NCBI GenBank assembly: GCA_036971475.1
Contig: JBAIZL010000006.1
Span: 131,990,231-132,054,230 of the forward strand
Source of the DNA: Prosapia bicincta
Taxonomy: Eukaryota > Arthropoda > Insecta > Hemiptera > Cercopidae
Length of the DNA stretch: 64,000 bases
Reading direction: 5' to 3'
Under the pieces are notes generated by a model. That model was not told where the DNA came from. It was given only the letters and a program-made list of their open reading frames with translations, and made no database searches. Below, piece by piece: positions 11,601 through 25,499 of this stretch (its first letter is position 1; every line of letters starts with the position of its first letter). The position numbers and the translations under genes were made by a program.

Positions 11601-14600
11601 TATTCCTTCACTAATATGGGTTGTATTCCTCTAAAATATGAATTCGAGGCCACTGACTTCGCTATAATCTCGATTTGCTGAGTCGCTTGAAATACTAATC
11701 CGCAACGGGTTAATAGACCCATAGTTACTCTGCAATGCTTACCCACAATAAAAATAACATCTTCTAATAGTTTATTATTCCTTCACTAATATGGGTTGTA
11801 TTCCTCTAAAATATGAATTCGAGGCCACTGACTTCGCTATAATCTCGATTTGCTGAGTCGCTTGAAACACTAATCCGCAACGGGTTAATAGACCCATAGT
11901 TACTCTGCAATGCTTACCCACAATACAAATAACATCTTCTAATAGTTTATTATTCCTTCACTAATATGGGTTGTATTCCTCTAAAATATGAATTCGAGGC
12001 CACTGACTTCGCTATAATCTCGATTTGCTGAGTCGCTTGAAACACTAATCCGCAACGGGTTAATAGACCCATAGTTACTCTGCAATGCTTACCCACAATA
12101 AAAATAACATCTTCTAATAGTTTATTATTCCTTCGCTAAAATGGGTTGTATTCCTCTAAAATATGAATTCGAGGCCACTGACTTCGCTATAATCTCGATT
12201 TGCTGAGTCGCTTGAAACACTAATCCGCAACGGGTTAATAGACCCATAGTTACTCTGCAATGCTTACCCACAATAAAAATAACATCTTCTAATAGTTTAT
12301 TATTCCTTCACTAATATGGGTTGTATTCCTCTAAAATATGAATTCGAGGCCACTGACTTCGCTATAATCTCGATTTGCTGAGTCGCTTGAAACACTAATC
12401 CGCAACGGGATAAGAGCCCCATAGTTACTCTGCAATGCTTACCCACAATAAAAATATATCTTCTAATAGTTTATTATTCCTTCACTAATATGGGTTGTAT
12501 TCCTCTAAAATATGAATTCGAGGCCACTGACTTCGCTATAATCTCGATTTGCTGAGTCGCTTGAAACACTAATCCGCAACGGGATAAGAGCCCCATAGTT
12601 ACTCTGCAATGCTTACCCACAATAAAAATAACATCTTCTAATAGTTTATTATTCCTTCACTAATATGGGTTGTATTCCTCTAAAATATGAATTCGAGGCC
12701 ACTGACTTCGCTATAATCTCGATTTGCTGAGTCGCTTGAAACACTAATCCGCAACGGGATAAGAGCCCCATAGTTACTCTGCAATGCTTACCCACAATAA
12801 AAATAACTTCTTCTAATAGTTTATTATTCCTTCACTAATATGGGTTGTATTCCTCTAAAATATGAATTCGAGGCCACTGACTTCGCTATAATCTCGATTT
12901 GCTGAGTCGCTTGAAACACTAATTCGCAACGGGATAAGAGCCCCATAGTTACTCTGCAATGCTTACCCACAATAAAAATAACATCTTCTAATAGTTTATT
13001 ATTCCTTCACTAATATGGGTTGTATTCCTCTAAAATATGAATTCGAGGCCACTGACTTTGCTATAATCTCGATTTGCTGAGTCGCTTGAAACACTAATCC
13101 GCAACGGGATAAGAGCCCCATAGTTACTCTGCAATGCTTACCCACAATAAAAATATATCTTCTAATAGTTTATTATTCCTTCACTAATATGGGTTGTATT
13201 CCTCTAAAATATGAATTCGAGGCCACTGACTTCGCTATAATCTCGATTTGCTGAGTCGCTTGAAACACTAATCCGCAACGGGATAAGAGCCCCATAGTTA
13301 CTCTGCAATGCTTAGCCACAATAAAAATATATCTTCTAATAGATTATTATTCCTTCACTAATATGGGTTGTATTCCTCTAAAATATGAATTCGAGGCCAC
13401 TGACTTCGCTATAATCTCGATTTGCTGAGTCGCTTGAAACACTAATCCGCAACGGGTTAATAGACCCATAGTTACTCTGCAATGCTTACCCACAATAAAA
13501 ATAACATCTTCTAATAGTTTATTATTCCTTCACTAATATGGGTTGTATTCCTCTAAAATATGAATTCGAGGCCACTGACTTCGCTATAATCTCGATTTGC
13601 TGAGTCGCTTGAAACACTAATCCGCAACGGGTTAATAGACCCATAGTTACTCTGCAATGCTTACCCACAATAAAAATAACATCTTCTAATAGTTTATTAT
13701 TCCTTCACTAATATGGGTTGTATTCCTCTAAAATATGAATTCGAGGCCACTGACTTCGCTATAATCTCGATTTGCTGAGTCGCTTGAAACACTAATCCGC
13801 AACGGGATAAGAGCCCCATAGTTACTCTGCAATGCTTACCCACAATAAAAATAACATCTTCTAATAGTTTATTATTCCTTCACTAATATGGGTTGTATTC
13901 CTCTAAAATATGAATTCGAGGCCACTGACTTCGCTATAATCTCGATTTGCTGAGTCGCTTGAAATACTAATCCGCAACGGGTTAATAGACCCATAGTTAC
14001 TCTGCAATGCTTACCCACAATAAAAATAACATCTTCTAATAGTTTATTATTCCTTCACTAATATGGGTTGTATTCCTCTAAAATATGAATTCGAGGCCAC
14101 TGACTTCGCTATAATCTCGATTTGCTGAGTCGCTTGAAACACTAATCCGCAACGGGTTAATAGACCCATAGTTACTCTGCAATGCTTACCCACAATACAA
14201 ATAACATCTTCTAATAGTTTATTATTCCTTCACTAATATGGGTTGTATTCCTCTAAAATATGAATTCGAGGCCACTGACTTCGCTATAATCTCGATTTGC
14301 TGAGTCGCTTGAAACACTAATCCGCAACGGGTTAATAGACCCATAGTTACTCTGCAATGCTTACCCACAATAAAAATAACATCTTCTAATAGTTTATTAT
14401 TCCTTCGCTAAAATGGGTTGTATTCCTCTAAAATATGAATTCGAGGCCACTGACTTCGCTATAATCTCGATTTGCTGAGTCGCTTGAAACACTAATCCGC
14501 AACGGGTTAATAGACCCATAGTTACTCTGCAATGCTTACCCACAATAAAAATAACATCTTCTAATAGTTTATTATTCCTTCACTAATATGGGTTGTATTC

Positions 14601-17600
14601 CTCTAAAATATGAATTCGAGGCCACTGACTTCGCTATAATCTCGATTTGCTGAGTCGCTTGAAACACTAATCCGCAACGGGATAAGAGCCCCATAGTTAC
14701 TCTGCAATGCTTACCCACAATAAAAATATATCTTCTAATAGTTTATTATTCCTTCACTAATATGGGTTGTATTCCTCTAAAATATGAATTCGAGGCCACT
14801 GACTTCGCTATAATCTCGATTTGCTGAGTCGCTTGAAACACTAATCCGCAACGGGATAAGAGCCCCATAGTTACTCTGCAATGCTTACCCACAATAAAAA
14901 TAACATCTTCTAATAGTTTATTATTCCTTCACTAATATGGGTTGTATTCCTCTAAAATATGAATTCGAGGCCACTGACTTCGCTATAATCTCGATTTGCT
15001 GAGTCGCTTGAAACACTAATCCGCAACGGGATAAGAGCCCCATAGTTACTCTGCAATGCTTACCCACAATAAAAATATATCTTCTAATAGTTTATTATTC
15101 CTTCACTAATATGGGTTGTATTCCTCTAAAATATGAATTCGAGGCCACTGACTTCGCTATAATCTCGATTTGCTGAGTCGCTTGAAACACTAATCCGCAA
15201 CGGGATAAGAGCCCCATAGTTACTCTGCAATGCTTACCCACAATAAAAATATATCTTCTAATAGTTTATTATTCCTTCACTAATATGGGTTGTATTCCTC
15301 TAAAATATGAATTCGAGGCCACTGACTTCGCTATAATCTCGATTTGCTGAGTCGCTTGAAACACTAATCCGCAACGGGATAAGAGCCCCATAGTTACTCT
15401 GCAATGCTTAGCCACAATAAAAATATATCTTCTAATAGTTTATTATTCCTTCACTAATATGGGTTGTATTCCTCTAAAATATGAATTCGAGGCCACTGAC
15501 TTCGCTATAATCTCGATTTGCTGAGTCGCTTGAAACACTAATCCGCAACGGGTTAATAGACCCATAGTTACTCTGCAATGCTTACCCACAATAAAAATAA
15601 CATCTTCTAATAGTTTATTATTCCTTCACTAATATGGGTTGTATTCCTCTAAAATATGAATTCGAGGCCACTGACTTCGCTATAATCTCGATTTGCTGAG
15701 TCGCTTGAAACACTAATCCGCAACGGGTTAATAGACCCATAGTTACTCTGCAATGCTTACCCACAATAAAAATAACATCTTCTAATAGTTTATTATTCCT
15801 TCACTAATATGGGTTGTATTCCTCTAAAATATGAATTCGAGGCCACTGACTTCGCTATAATCTCGATTTGCTGAGTCGCTTGAAACACTAATCCGCAACG
15901 GGATAAGAGCCCCATAGTTACTCTGCAATGCTTACCCACAATAAAAATAACATCTTCTAATAGTTTATCATTCCTTCACTAATATGGGTTGTATTCCTCT
16001 AAAATATGAATTCGAGGCCACTGACTTCGCTATAATCTCGATTTGCTGAGTCGCTTGAAATACTAATCCGCAACGGGTTAATAGACCCAGAGTTACTCTG
16101 CAATGCTTACCCACAATAAAAATAACATCTTCTAATAGTTTATTATTCCTTCACTAATATGGGTTGTATTCCTCTAAAATATGAATTCGAGGCCACTGAC
16201 TTCGCTATAATCTCGATTTGCTGAGTCGCTTGAAACACTAATCCGCAACGGGTTAATAGACCCATAGTTACTCTGCAATGCTTACCCACAATAAAAATAA
16301 CATCTTCTAATAGTTTATTATTCCTTCACTAATATGGGTTGTATTCCTCTAAAATATGAATTCGAGGCCACTGACTTCGCTATAATCTCGATTTGCTGAG
16401 TCGCTTGAAACACTAATCCGCAACGGGTTAATAGACCCATAGTTACTCTGCAATGCTTACCCACAATAAAAATAACATCTTCTAATAGTTTATTATTCCT
16501 TCACTAATATGGGTTGTATTCCTCTAAAATATGAATTCGAGGCCACTGACTTCGCTATAATCTCGATTTGCTGAGTCGCTTGAAACACTAATCCGCAACG
16601 GGTTAATAGACCCATAGTTACTCTGCAATGCTTACCCACAATAAAAATAACATCTTCTAATAGTTTATTATTCCTTCGCTAATATGGGTTGTATTCCTCT
16701 AAAATATGAATTCGAGGCCACTGACTTCGCTATAATCTCGATTTGCTGAGTCGCTTGAAACACTAATCCGCAATGGGTTAATAGACCCATAGTTACTCTG
16801 CAATGCTTACCCACAATAAAAATAACATCTTCTAATAGTTTATTATTCCTTCACTAATATGGGTTGTATTCCTCTAAAATATGAATTCGAGGCCACTGAC
16901 TTCGCTATAATCTCGATTTGCTGAGTCGCTTGAAATACTAATCCGCAACGGGTTAATAGACCCATAGTTACTCTACAATGCTTACCCACAATAAAAATAA
17001 CATCTTCTAATAGTTTATTATTCCTTCACTAATATGGGTTGTATTCCTCTAAAATATGAATTCCAGGCCACTGACTTCGCTATAATCTCGATTTGCTGAG
17101 TCGCTTGAAACACTAATCCGCAACGGGTTAATAGACCCATAGTTACTCTGCAATGCTTACCCACAATAAAAATAACATCTTCTAATAGTTTATTATTCCT
17201 TCACTAATATAGGTTGTATTCCTCTAAAATATGAATTCGAGGCCACTGACTTCGCTATAATCTCGATTTGCTGAGTCGCTTGAAACACAAGTCCGCAACG
17301 GGTTAATAGACCCATAGTTACTCTGCAATGCTTACCCACAATAAAAATAACATCTTCTAATAGTTTATTATTCCTTCACTAATATGGGTTGTATTCCTCT
17401 AAAATATGAATTCGAGGCCACTGACTTCGCTATAATCTCGATTTGCTGAGTCGCTTGAAACACTAATCCGCAACGGGATAAGAGCCCCATAGTTACTCTG
17501 CAATGCTTACCCACAATAAAAATAACTTCTTCTAATAGTTTATTATTCCTTCACTAATATGGGTTGTATTCCTCTAAAATATGAATTCGAGGCCACTGAC

Positions 17601-20600
17601 TTCGCTATAATCTCGATTTGCTGAGTCGCTTGAAACACTAATTCGCAACGGGATAAGAGCCCCATAGTTACTCTGCAATGCTTACCCACAATAAAAATAA
17701 CATCTTCTAATAGTTTATTATTCCTTCACTAATATGGGTTGTATTCCTCTAAAATATGAATTCGAGGCCACTGACTTCGCTATAATCTCGATTTGCTGAG
17801 TCGCTTGAAACACTAATCCGCAATGGGTTAATAGACCCATAGTTACTCTGCAATGCTTACCCACAATAAAAATAACATCTTCTAATAGTTTATTATTCCT
17901 TCACTAATATGGGTTGTATTCCTCTAAAATATGAATTCGAGGCCACTGACTTCGCTATAATCTCGATTTGCTGAGTCGCTTGAAATACTAATCCGCAACG
18001 GGTTAATAGACCCATAGTTACTCTACAATGCTTACCCACAATAAAAATAACATCTTCTAATAGTTTATTATTCCTTCACTAATTTGGGTTGTATTCCTCT
18101 AAAATATGAATTCCAGGCCACTGACTTCTCTATAATCTCGATTTGCTGAGTCGCTTGAAACACTAATCCGCAACGGGTTAATAGACCCATAGTTACTCTG
18201 CAATGCTTACCCACAATAAAAATAACATCTTCTAATAGTTTATTATTCCTTCACTAATATGGGTTGTATTCCTCTAAAATATGAATTCGAAGCCACTGAC
18301 TTCGCTATAATCTCGATTTGCTGAGTCGCTTGAAACACTAATCCGCAATGGGTTAGGAGATCCATAGTTACTCTGCAATGCTTACCCACAATAAAAATAA
18401 CATCTTCTAAAAGTTTATTATTCCTTCACTAATATGGGTTGTATTCCTCTAAAATATGAATTCGAGGCCACTGACTTCGCTATAATCTCGATTTGCTGAG
18501 TCGCTTGAAACACAAGTCCGCAACGGGTTAATAGACCCATAGTTACTCTGCAATGCTTACCCACAATAAAAATAACATCTTCTAATAGTTTATTATTCCT
18601 TCACTAATATGGGTTGTATTCCTCTAAAATATGAATTCGAGGCCACTGACTTCGCTATAATCTCGATTTGCTGAGTCGCTTGAAACACTAATCCGCAACG
18701 GGATAAGAGCCCCATAGTTACTCTGCAATGCTTACCCACAATAAAAATAACTTCTTCTAATAGTTTATTATTCCTTCACTAATATGGGTTGTATTCCTCT
18801 AAAATATGAATTCGAGGCCACTGACTTCGCTATAATCTCGATTTGCTGAGTCGCTTGAAACACTAATTCGCAACGGGATAAGAGCCCCATAGTTACTCTG
18901 CAATGCTTACCCACAATAAAAATAACATCTTCTAATAGTTTATTATTCCTTCACTAATATGGGTTGTATTCCTCTAAAATATGAATTCGAGGCCACTGAC
19001 TTTGCTATAATCTCGATTTGCTGAGTCGCTTGAAACACTAATCCGCAACGGGTTAATAGACCCATAGTTACTCTGCAATGCTTACCCACAATAAAAATAA
19101 CATCTTCTAATAGTTTATTATTCCTTCACTAATATGGGTTGTATTCCTCTAAAATATGAATTCGAGGCCACTGACTTCGCTATAATCTCGATTTGCTGAG
19201 TCGCTTGAAACACTAATCCGCAACGGGATAAGAGCCCCATAGTTACTCTGCAATGCTTACCCACAATAAAAATATATCTTCTAATAGTTTATTATTCCTT
19301 CACTAATATGGGTTGTATTCCTCTAAAATATGAATTCGAGGCCACTGACTTCGCTATAATCTCGATTTGCTGAGTCGCTTGAAACACTAATCCGCAACGG
19401 GATAAGAGCCCCATAGTTACTCTGCAATGCTTAGCCACAATAAAAATATATCTTCTAATAGTTTATTATTCCTTCACTAATATGGGTTGTATTCCTCTAA
19501 AATATGAATTCGAGGCCACTGACTTCGCTATAATCTCGATTTGCTGAGTCGCTTGAAACACTAATCCGCAACGGGTTAATAGACCCATAGTTACTCTGCA
19601 ATGCTTACCCACAATAAAAATAACATCTTCTAATAGTTTATTATTCCTTCACTAATATGGGTTGTATTCCTCTAAAATATGAATTCGAGGCCACTGACTT
19701 CGCTATAATCTCGATTTGCTGAGTCGCTTGAAACACTAATCCGCAACGGGTTAATAGACCCATAGTTACTCTGCAATGCTTACCCACAATAAAAATAACA
19801 TCTTCTAATAGTTTATTATTCCTTCACTAATATGGGTTGTATTCCTCTAAAATATGAATTCGAGGCCACTGACTTCGCTATAATCTCGATTTGCTGAGTC
19901 GCTTGAAACACTAATCCGCAACGGGATAAGAGCCCCATAGTTACTCAGCAATGCTTACCCACAATAAAAATAACATCTTCTAATAGTTTATTATTCCTTC
20001 ACTAATATGGGTTGTATTCCTCTAAAATATGAATTCGAGGCCACTGACTTCGCTATAATCTCGATTTGCTGAGTCGCTTGAAATACTAATCCGCAACGGG
20101 TTAATAGACCCATAGTTACTCTGCAATGCTTACCCACAATAAAAATAACATCTTCTAATAGTTTATTATTCCTTCACTAATATGGGTTGTATTCCTCTAA
20201 AATATGAATTCGAGGCCACTGACTTCGCTATAATCTCGATTTGCTGAGTCGCTTGAAACACTAATCCGCAACGGGTTAATAGACCCATAGTTACTCTGCA
20301 ATGCTTACCCACAATAAAAATAACATCTTCTAATAGTTTATTATTCCTTCACTAATATGGGTTGTATTCCTCTAAAATATGAATTCGAGGCCACTGACTT
20401 CGCTATAATCTCGATTTGCTGAGTCGCTTGAAACACTAATCCGCAACGGGTTAATAGACCCATAGTTACTCTGCAATGCTTACCCATAATAAAAATAACA
20501 TCTTCTAATAGTTTATTATTCCTTCGCTAAAATGGGTTGTATTCCTCTAAAATATGAATTCGAGGCCACTGACTTCGCTATAATCTCGATTTGCTGAGTC

Positions 20601-22935
20601 GCTTGAAACACTAATCCGCAACGGGTTAATAGACCCATAGTTACTCTGCAATGCTTACCCACAATAAAAATAACATCTTCTAATAGTTTATTATTCCTTC
20701 ACTAATATGGGTTGTATTCCTCTAAAATATGAATTCGAGGCCACTGACTTCGCTATAATCTCGATTTGCTGAGTCGCTTGAAACACTAATCCGCAACGGG
20801 ATAAGAGCCCCATAGTTACTCTGCAATGCTTACCCACAATAAAAATATATCTTCTAATAGTTTATTATTCCTTCACTAATATGGGTTGTATTCCTCTAAA
20901 ATATGAATTCGAGGCCACTGACTTCGCTATAATCTCGATTTGCTGAGTCGCTTGAAACACTAATCCGCAACGGGATAAGAGCCCCATAGTTACTCTGCAA
21001 TGCTTAGCCACAATAAAAATATATCTTCTAATAGTTTATTATTCCTTCACTAATATGGGTTGTATTCCTCTAAAATATGAATTCGAGGCCACTGACTTCG
21101 CTATAATCTCGATTTGCTGAGTCGCTTGAAACACTAATCCGCAACGGGTTAATAGACCCATAGTTACTCTGCAATGCTTACCCACAATAAAAATAACATC
21201 TTCTAATAGTTTATTATTCCTTCACTAATATGGGTTGTATTCCTCTAAAATATGAATTCGAGGCCACTGACTTCGCTATAATCTCGATTTGCTGAGTCGC
21301 TTGAAACACTAATCCGCAACGGGTTAATAGACCCATAGTTACTCTGCAATGCTTACCCACAATAAAAATAACATCTTCTAATAGTTTATTATTCCTTCAC
21401 TAATATGGGTTGTATTCCTCTAAAATATGAATTCGAGGCCACTGACTTCGCTATAATCTCGATTTGCTGAGTCGCTTGAAACACTAATCCGCAACGGGAT
21501 AAGAGCCCCATAGTTACTCTGCAATGCTTACCCACAATAAAAATAACATCTTCTAATAGTTTATTATTCCTTCACTAATATGGGTTGTATTCCTCTAAAA
21601 TATGAATTCGAGGCCACTGACTTCGCTATAATCTCGATTTGCTGAGTCGCTTGAAATACTAATCCGCAACGGGTTAATAGACCCAGAGTTACTCTGCAAT
21701 GCTTACCCACAATAAAAATAACATCTTCTAATAGTTTATTATTCCTTCACTAATATGGGTTGTATTCCTCTAAAATATGAATTCGAGGCCACTGACTTCG
21801 CTATAATCTCGATTTGCTGAGTCGCTTGAAACACTAATCCGCAACGGGTTAATAGACCCATAGTTACTCTGCAATGCTTACCCACAATAAAAATAACATC
21901 TTCTAATAGTTTATTATTCCTTCACTAATATGGGTTGTATTCCTCTAAAATATGAATTCGAGGCCACTGACTTCGCTATAATCTCGATTTGCTGAGTCGC
22001 TTGAAACACTAATCCGCAACGGGTTAATAGACCCATAGTTACTCTGCAATGCTTACCCACAATAAAAATAACATCTTCTAATAGTTTATTATTCCTTCAC
22101 TAATATGGGTGTATTCCTCTAAAATATGAATTCGAGGCCACTGACTTCGCTATAATCTCGATTTGCTGAGTCGCTTGAAACACTAATCCGCAACGGGTTA
22201 ATAGACCCATAGTTACTCTGCAATGCTTACCCACAATAAAAATAACATCTTCTAATAGTTTATTATTCCTTCGCTAATATGGGTTGTATTCCTCTAAAAT
22301 ATGAATTCGAGGCCACTGACTTCGCTATAATCTCGATTTGCTGAGTCGCTTGAAACACTAATCCGCAACGGGTTAATAGACCCATAGTTACTCTGCAATG
22401 CTTACCCACAATAAAAAAAAACATCTTGTAATAGTTTATTATTCCTTCACTAATATGGGTTGTATTCCTCTAAAATATGAATTCGAGGCCACTGACTTCG
22501 CTATAATCTCGATTTGCTGAGTCGCTTGAAACACTAGTCCGCAACGGGTTAATAGACCCATAGTTACTCTGCAATGCTTACCCACTATAAAAATAACATC
22601 TGTTAATAATTTATTATTCCTTCACTAATATGGGTTGTATTCCTCTAAAATATGAATTCGAGGCCACTGACTTCGCTATAATCTCGATTTGCTGAGTCGC
22701 TTGAAACACTTATCCGCAATGGGTTAATAGACCCATAGTTACTCTGCAATGCTTACCCACAATAAAAATAACATCTTCTAATAGTTTATTATTCCTTCAC
22801 TAATATGGGTTGTATTCCTCTAAAATATGAATACGAGGCCACTGAATTCGCTAATTATCTGAGTTTGCTGGATTGCTTGAAACACAAATCCGCAAGGGTT
22901 AAGAGACCCATAGTTACTCTGCAATGCTTACCCAT
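5627..22935 (+). repeat. 175-bp satellite array, about 99 monomers, with higher-order structure
   Basis: Head-to-tail monomers of 175 bp, or 172-173 bp in variants with a short deletion after AATAAAAATA. Each has a GAATTC EcoRI site, or a variant of it, and a TGCTGAGTCGCTTGAAACAC block. Most monomers differ at only a few sites. Marker variants recur with a period of about 2273 bp, or 13 monomers: GCTTAGCC with TAATAGATT at 11038 and 13311, TTCGCTAAAATGGG at about 12130 and 14403, ACAATACAAATAAC at about 11918 and 14191. A longer block around 15.4-16.8 kb recurs near 21.0-22.4 kb. The first and last monomers are the most divergent, as expected at array edges. There are no genes inside. Confidence 0.97.
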
Positions 22936-23792
22936 GCTTCTGGAATATCACAGATTGAAGTTGAGCATTCCTTTTTATTAACACTGCCTTCTACATTGTG
23001 ACTTTGTCCGGAGCCAGTGTTGCTATACAACCCCTGTTAATATAAGGCATTTACTAGGTTTCTTCGCAAATAGCTATTTACTCCACCTAACTCAGACAGG
23101 CAGTATATTTTTAAATGCTGACTCACTGCGAAATTAAACCGGTTACAAAAGGAATTTATCCAAAATAATATTAACAGTATCAAAACAAATGATGGAGTGT
23201 GTGCCAAAATACAAATGCTTTTTGTTTTAATTTTTTGCCTTTATTATTATTTTTTTAAAATTATTATCATGTACAAGAAATGAGAAATTTCTGCTTTTCT
23301 CTACTCCTTAGCGATCGTGTTCTTACAATTTTGAAAGTTTTCCTTTGAGGTGCTGACCATGTGATTTTACAGCTAACAACTTTATTATAAAATGTTGTAC
23401 ATTGTTAAGAATTAGAGAGAAAAATTGCAGAATACAACTTCATCAATTTCGAAATTAGTAAAAAAAGGAAACATGTGGATTTCTCAAAGTTTTTTACACA
23501 ATAATCTTGTTGAAATTATGAGTACAACTGTGCTCAAAATGACTTTAACATAATTTAATTCTAATCTTGGGCCTGAAATTTTTGTTTATTACTGTTGTGT
23601 AATCATATGATTGTGTAATTTATTTTTTAATTGTACAACAAAATACAATACAGCTCTCGTGTTTCAATTGGTTTAAAAGTAACATTCAACAATAATGTTA
23701 ACTCTAAATATTTATTTAAGAATTCATTTTTTTCTGACATTTGTTAAAATCCTTGAAAAATTCCAAGTTATAAAAATTTTCATATTCATCAA
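22936..23792 (+). other. inner flank of the satellite array, no gene seen
   Basis: AT-rich, non-coding sequence that matches 54772-55623 in reverse complement. It lies between the array edge and the inner inverted repeat of the carrier. Confidence 0.6.
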
Positions 23793-23919
23793 GTCATCAA
23801 AGTGTAAACACAAATGAAACACAGAATTTTACAGTGACTTGATTTTTGACAGTTTGAATCTGTTTTTAATACATTCAGTGCTAAAAAATAGTGGTAGCAT
23901 GTTATAGAAGCTTAACTTA

Positions 23920-25248
23920 GAGGAGACCCGGGCAAAGTGGATAACTTTTTTAAAACAGCTGGCAAATTTTGAATGAAGTCAAAAAAAATTTGTGATGGTG
24001 TTAAATATCATCTAACATACATAAACTATTGGTAGGAAAATAGTTATTTACGAAACTAAAGCAGTGATGTAAATAAATCAATTATATATAAATGTCAATT
24101 ATTCGCTTTGCCGAGTTACCCTGGGCAAAGTGAACAATGTAACCAAGGCAAAGTGAATTTTGTACTCATTAACCTGGAAAAGAAAAAATGTTGTTATAAA
24201 ATGCACACAAGCTCAAATTATCTCCATAACATTTAATTTTACATAATAACTCTTATTTTTAGTCTACACATTATGCCAAAGAATTTTAAAAAAAATATAC
24301 ACTCTTTCAATTTTCAACATTAAGTTGAATCAAAAGAAATTATATAAATTATATTGTTCGTCAACTTTAACTGTCAAGACATAGGTCAAACAAATATGAT
24401 CCCAACCCGCAATAGTCTGAACAACCTTCATGAGTCCATTCAAGACAATGCCCGCACTGTATCCAATCATCCAGAGGTGGCCGTCGTATTTTCCTTGGCC
24501 AGTTAATTTTTATTTTTTAAAATTGTGAGTTTTTTCTTATTATTGACAACTGGTATTGTTTTTTTCTTTTTAAGGCTTTTTTAAATATAGTTTCTTGCAA
24601 AGACTGGCAAAAGGAATATTGTAAGATTTTGATGACCCTGAAATGGAATTGGAACCATCTTCAAATGATTTTATGACTAATTTTAATCTTTCTTCAGACC
24701 ATCCAGCTTGGCTTGGCATCCTTTCATATTTGTATACCAACTGAAAAACCAAATTTGGTTTCATTTTCCATTTTAAATAATTTATTTGCTAGTTTTGTCA
24801 TGTGATGAATGAAGAATACATGTATAAAATATACCAGTGCTAAGTGAATAGCCATCCACTTTGCCCTATTCACTTTGCCCGGCCTGCACTATTTTTAAAA
24901 AAAGTAATGAAATGACCCACAATCGCCAATCTGGTTATTTTGCAAGAAACGTTGTGGGAAGAGAAAGAAATAAGCAGTCAAGTATGCTTATAACATACAA
25001 GTTTTTTCATCAGTACGTCTAAGAAATCTTGCAAAGAAGATACCTTGAATATTTTTTCAGAAGGAACGAATTCAAACAACACACAGCCCTCAAGCTCAAA
25101 ACGACACTAAGGTGTTGGGTCTTGTGGTGATGCTTTGTTTCCTTCATTTAGCTCACATATTAGGAGCTTAGAGTGTTCGTGACACTGGATAGGACATTAT
25201 CGCAAAAAATCACTTTTCCTGGGATGTTCGCTTTGCCTGGACTTCCCC
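23920..25248. mobile_element. pogo-like Tc1/mariner-superfamily element, left copy
   Basis: The ends are inverted: GAGGAGACCCGGGCAAAGTG at the left and, in reverse complement, GGGGAAGTCCAGGCAAAGCG at the right. The element is flanked by TA on both sides, and the related empty site at about 5200 confirms a TA target. The GGCAAAGTG word recurs inside the element near 24095-24150 and 24860. A minus-strand fragment encodes a pipsqueak-type helix-turn-helix, but no DDE catalytic domain is visible, so the copy is non-autonomous. The right-arm copy lacks about 275 bp next to one end. Confidence 0.7.
24570..24764 (-). pseudogene. pipsqueak-type HTH fragment of a pogo-like transposase
   Basis: A 64-codon open frame. 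Residues 19-64 fit an HTH_psq DNA-binding domain: WSEERLKLVIKSFEDG, then SISGSSKSYNIPFASLCKKL. This domain lies at the N-terminus of pogo/Tigger/CENP-B-type transposases and binds the element ends. The frame stops right after the domain, and no CENP-B-type second HTH or DDE domain follows. The right-arm counterpart at about 54058 has several stops. It is probably a leftover, not a functional protein. Confidence 0.6.
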
Positions 25249-25499
25249 TATACACATATCACTAATAAATATGTAAGGGAATGTATAGTCTACACAAAAG
25301 TCATAACTGAAGAAAATGATTCCATCCAAACAAACAAAGAACGCAATTCTAAATAGCAGATGCGACATCAACCTTTATATTTGACATATTTTATGTTGCA
25401 ACTAATGTAACTTTTGAAGTAGCTTTTTACATTATAATTATTCCACTTGAAGCTATTGCAGTTTTTATATATAATTTTAAAACAGGTTTTACCTCACAT

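Larger units (their letters stand above)
23793..25318 (-). repeat. inner terminal inverted repeat of the left satellite carrier, split by a pogo-like element
   Basis: 23793-23917 and 25251-25318 together match 5133-5319 in reverse complement. The interruption is precisely the pogo-like element. The copy at 5133-5319 therefore acts as an empty-site control, reading GTGTATATATTAAGCTTC across the junction. Confidence 0.65.

Noticed and set aside
5627..22935. CRISPR-like regular repeats
   Set aside because: Repeats are contiguous 175-bp monomers with no unique spacers, in a eukaryotic transposon-rich context.
5627..22935. CENP-B box in the satellite
   Set aside because: The ACTAATCCGCAACGGG block looks vaguely similar, but the required spacing of TTCG, A and CGGG is not met.
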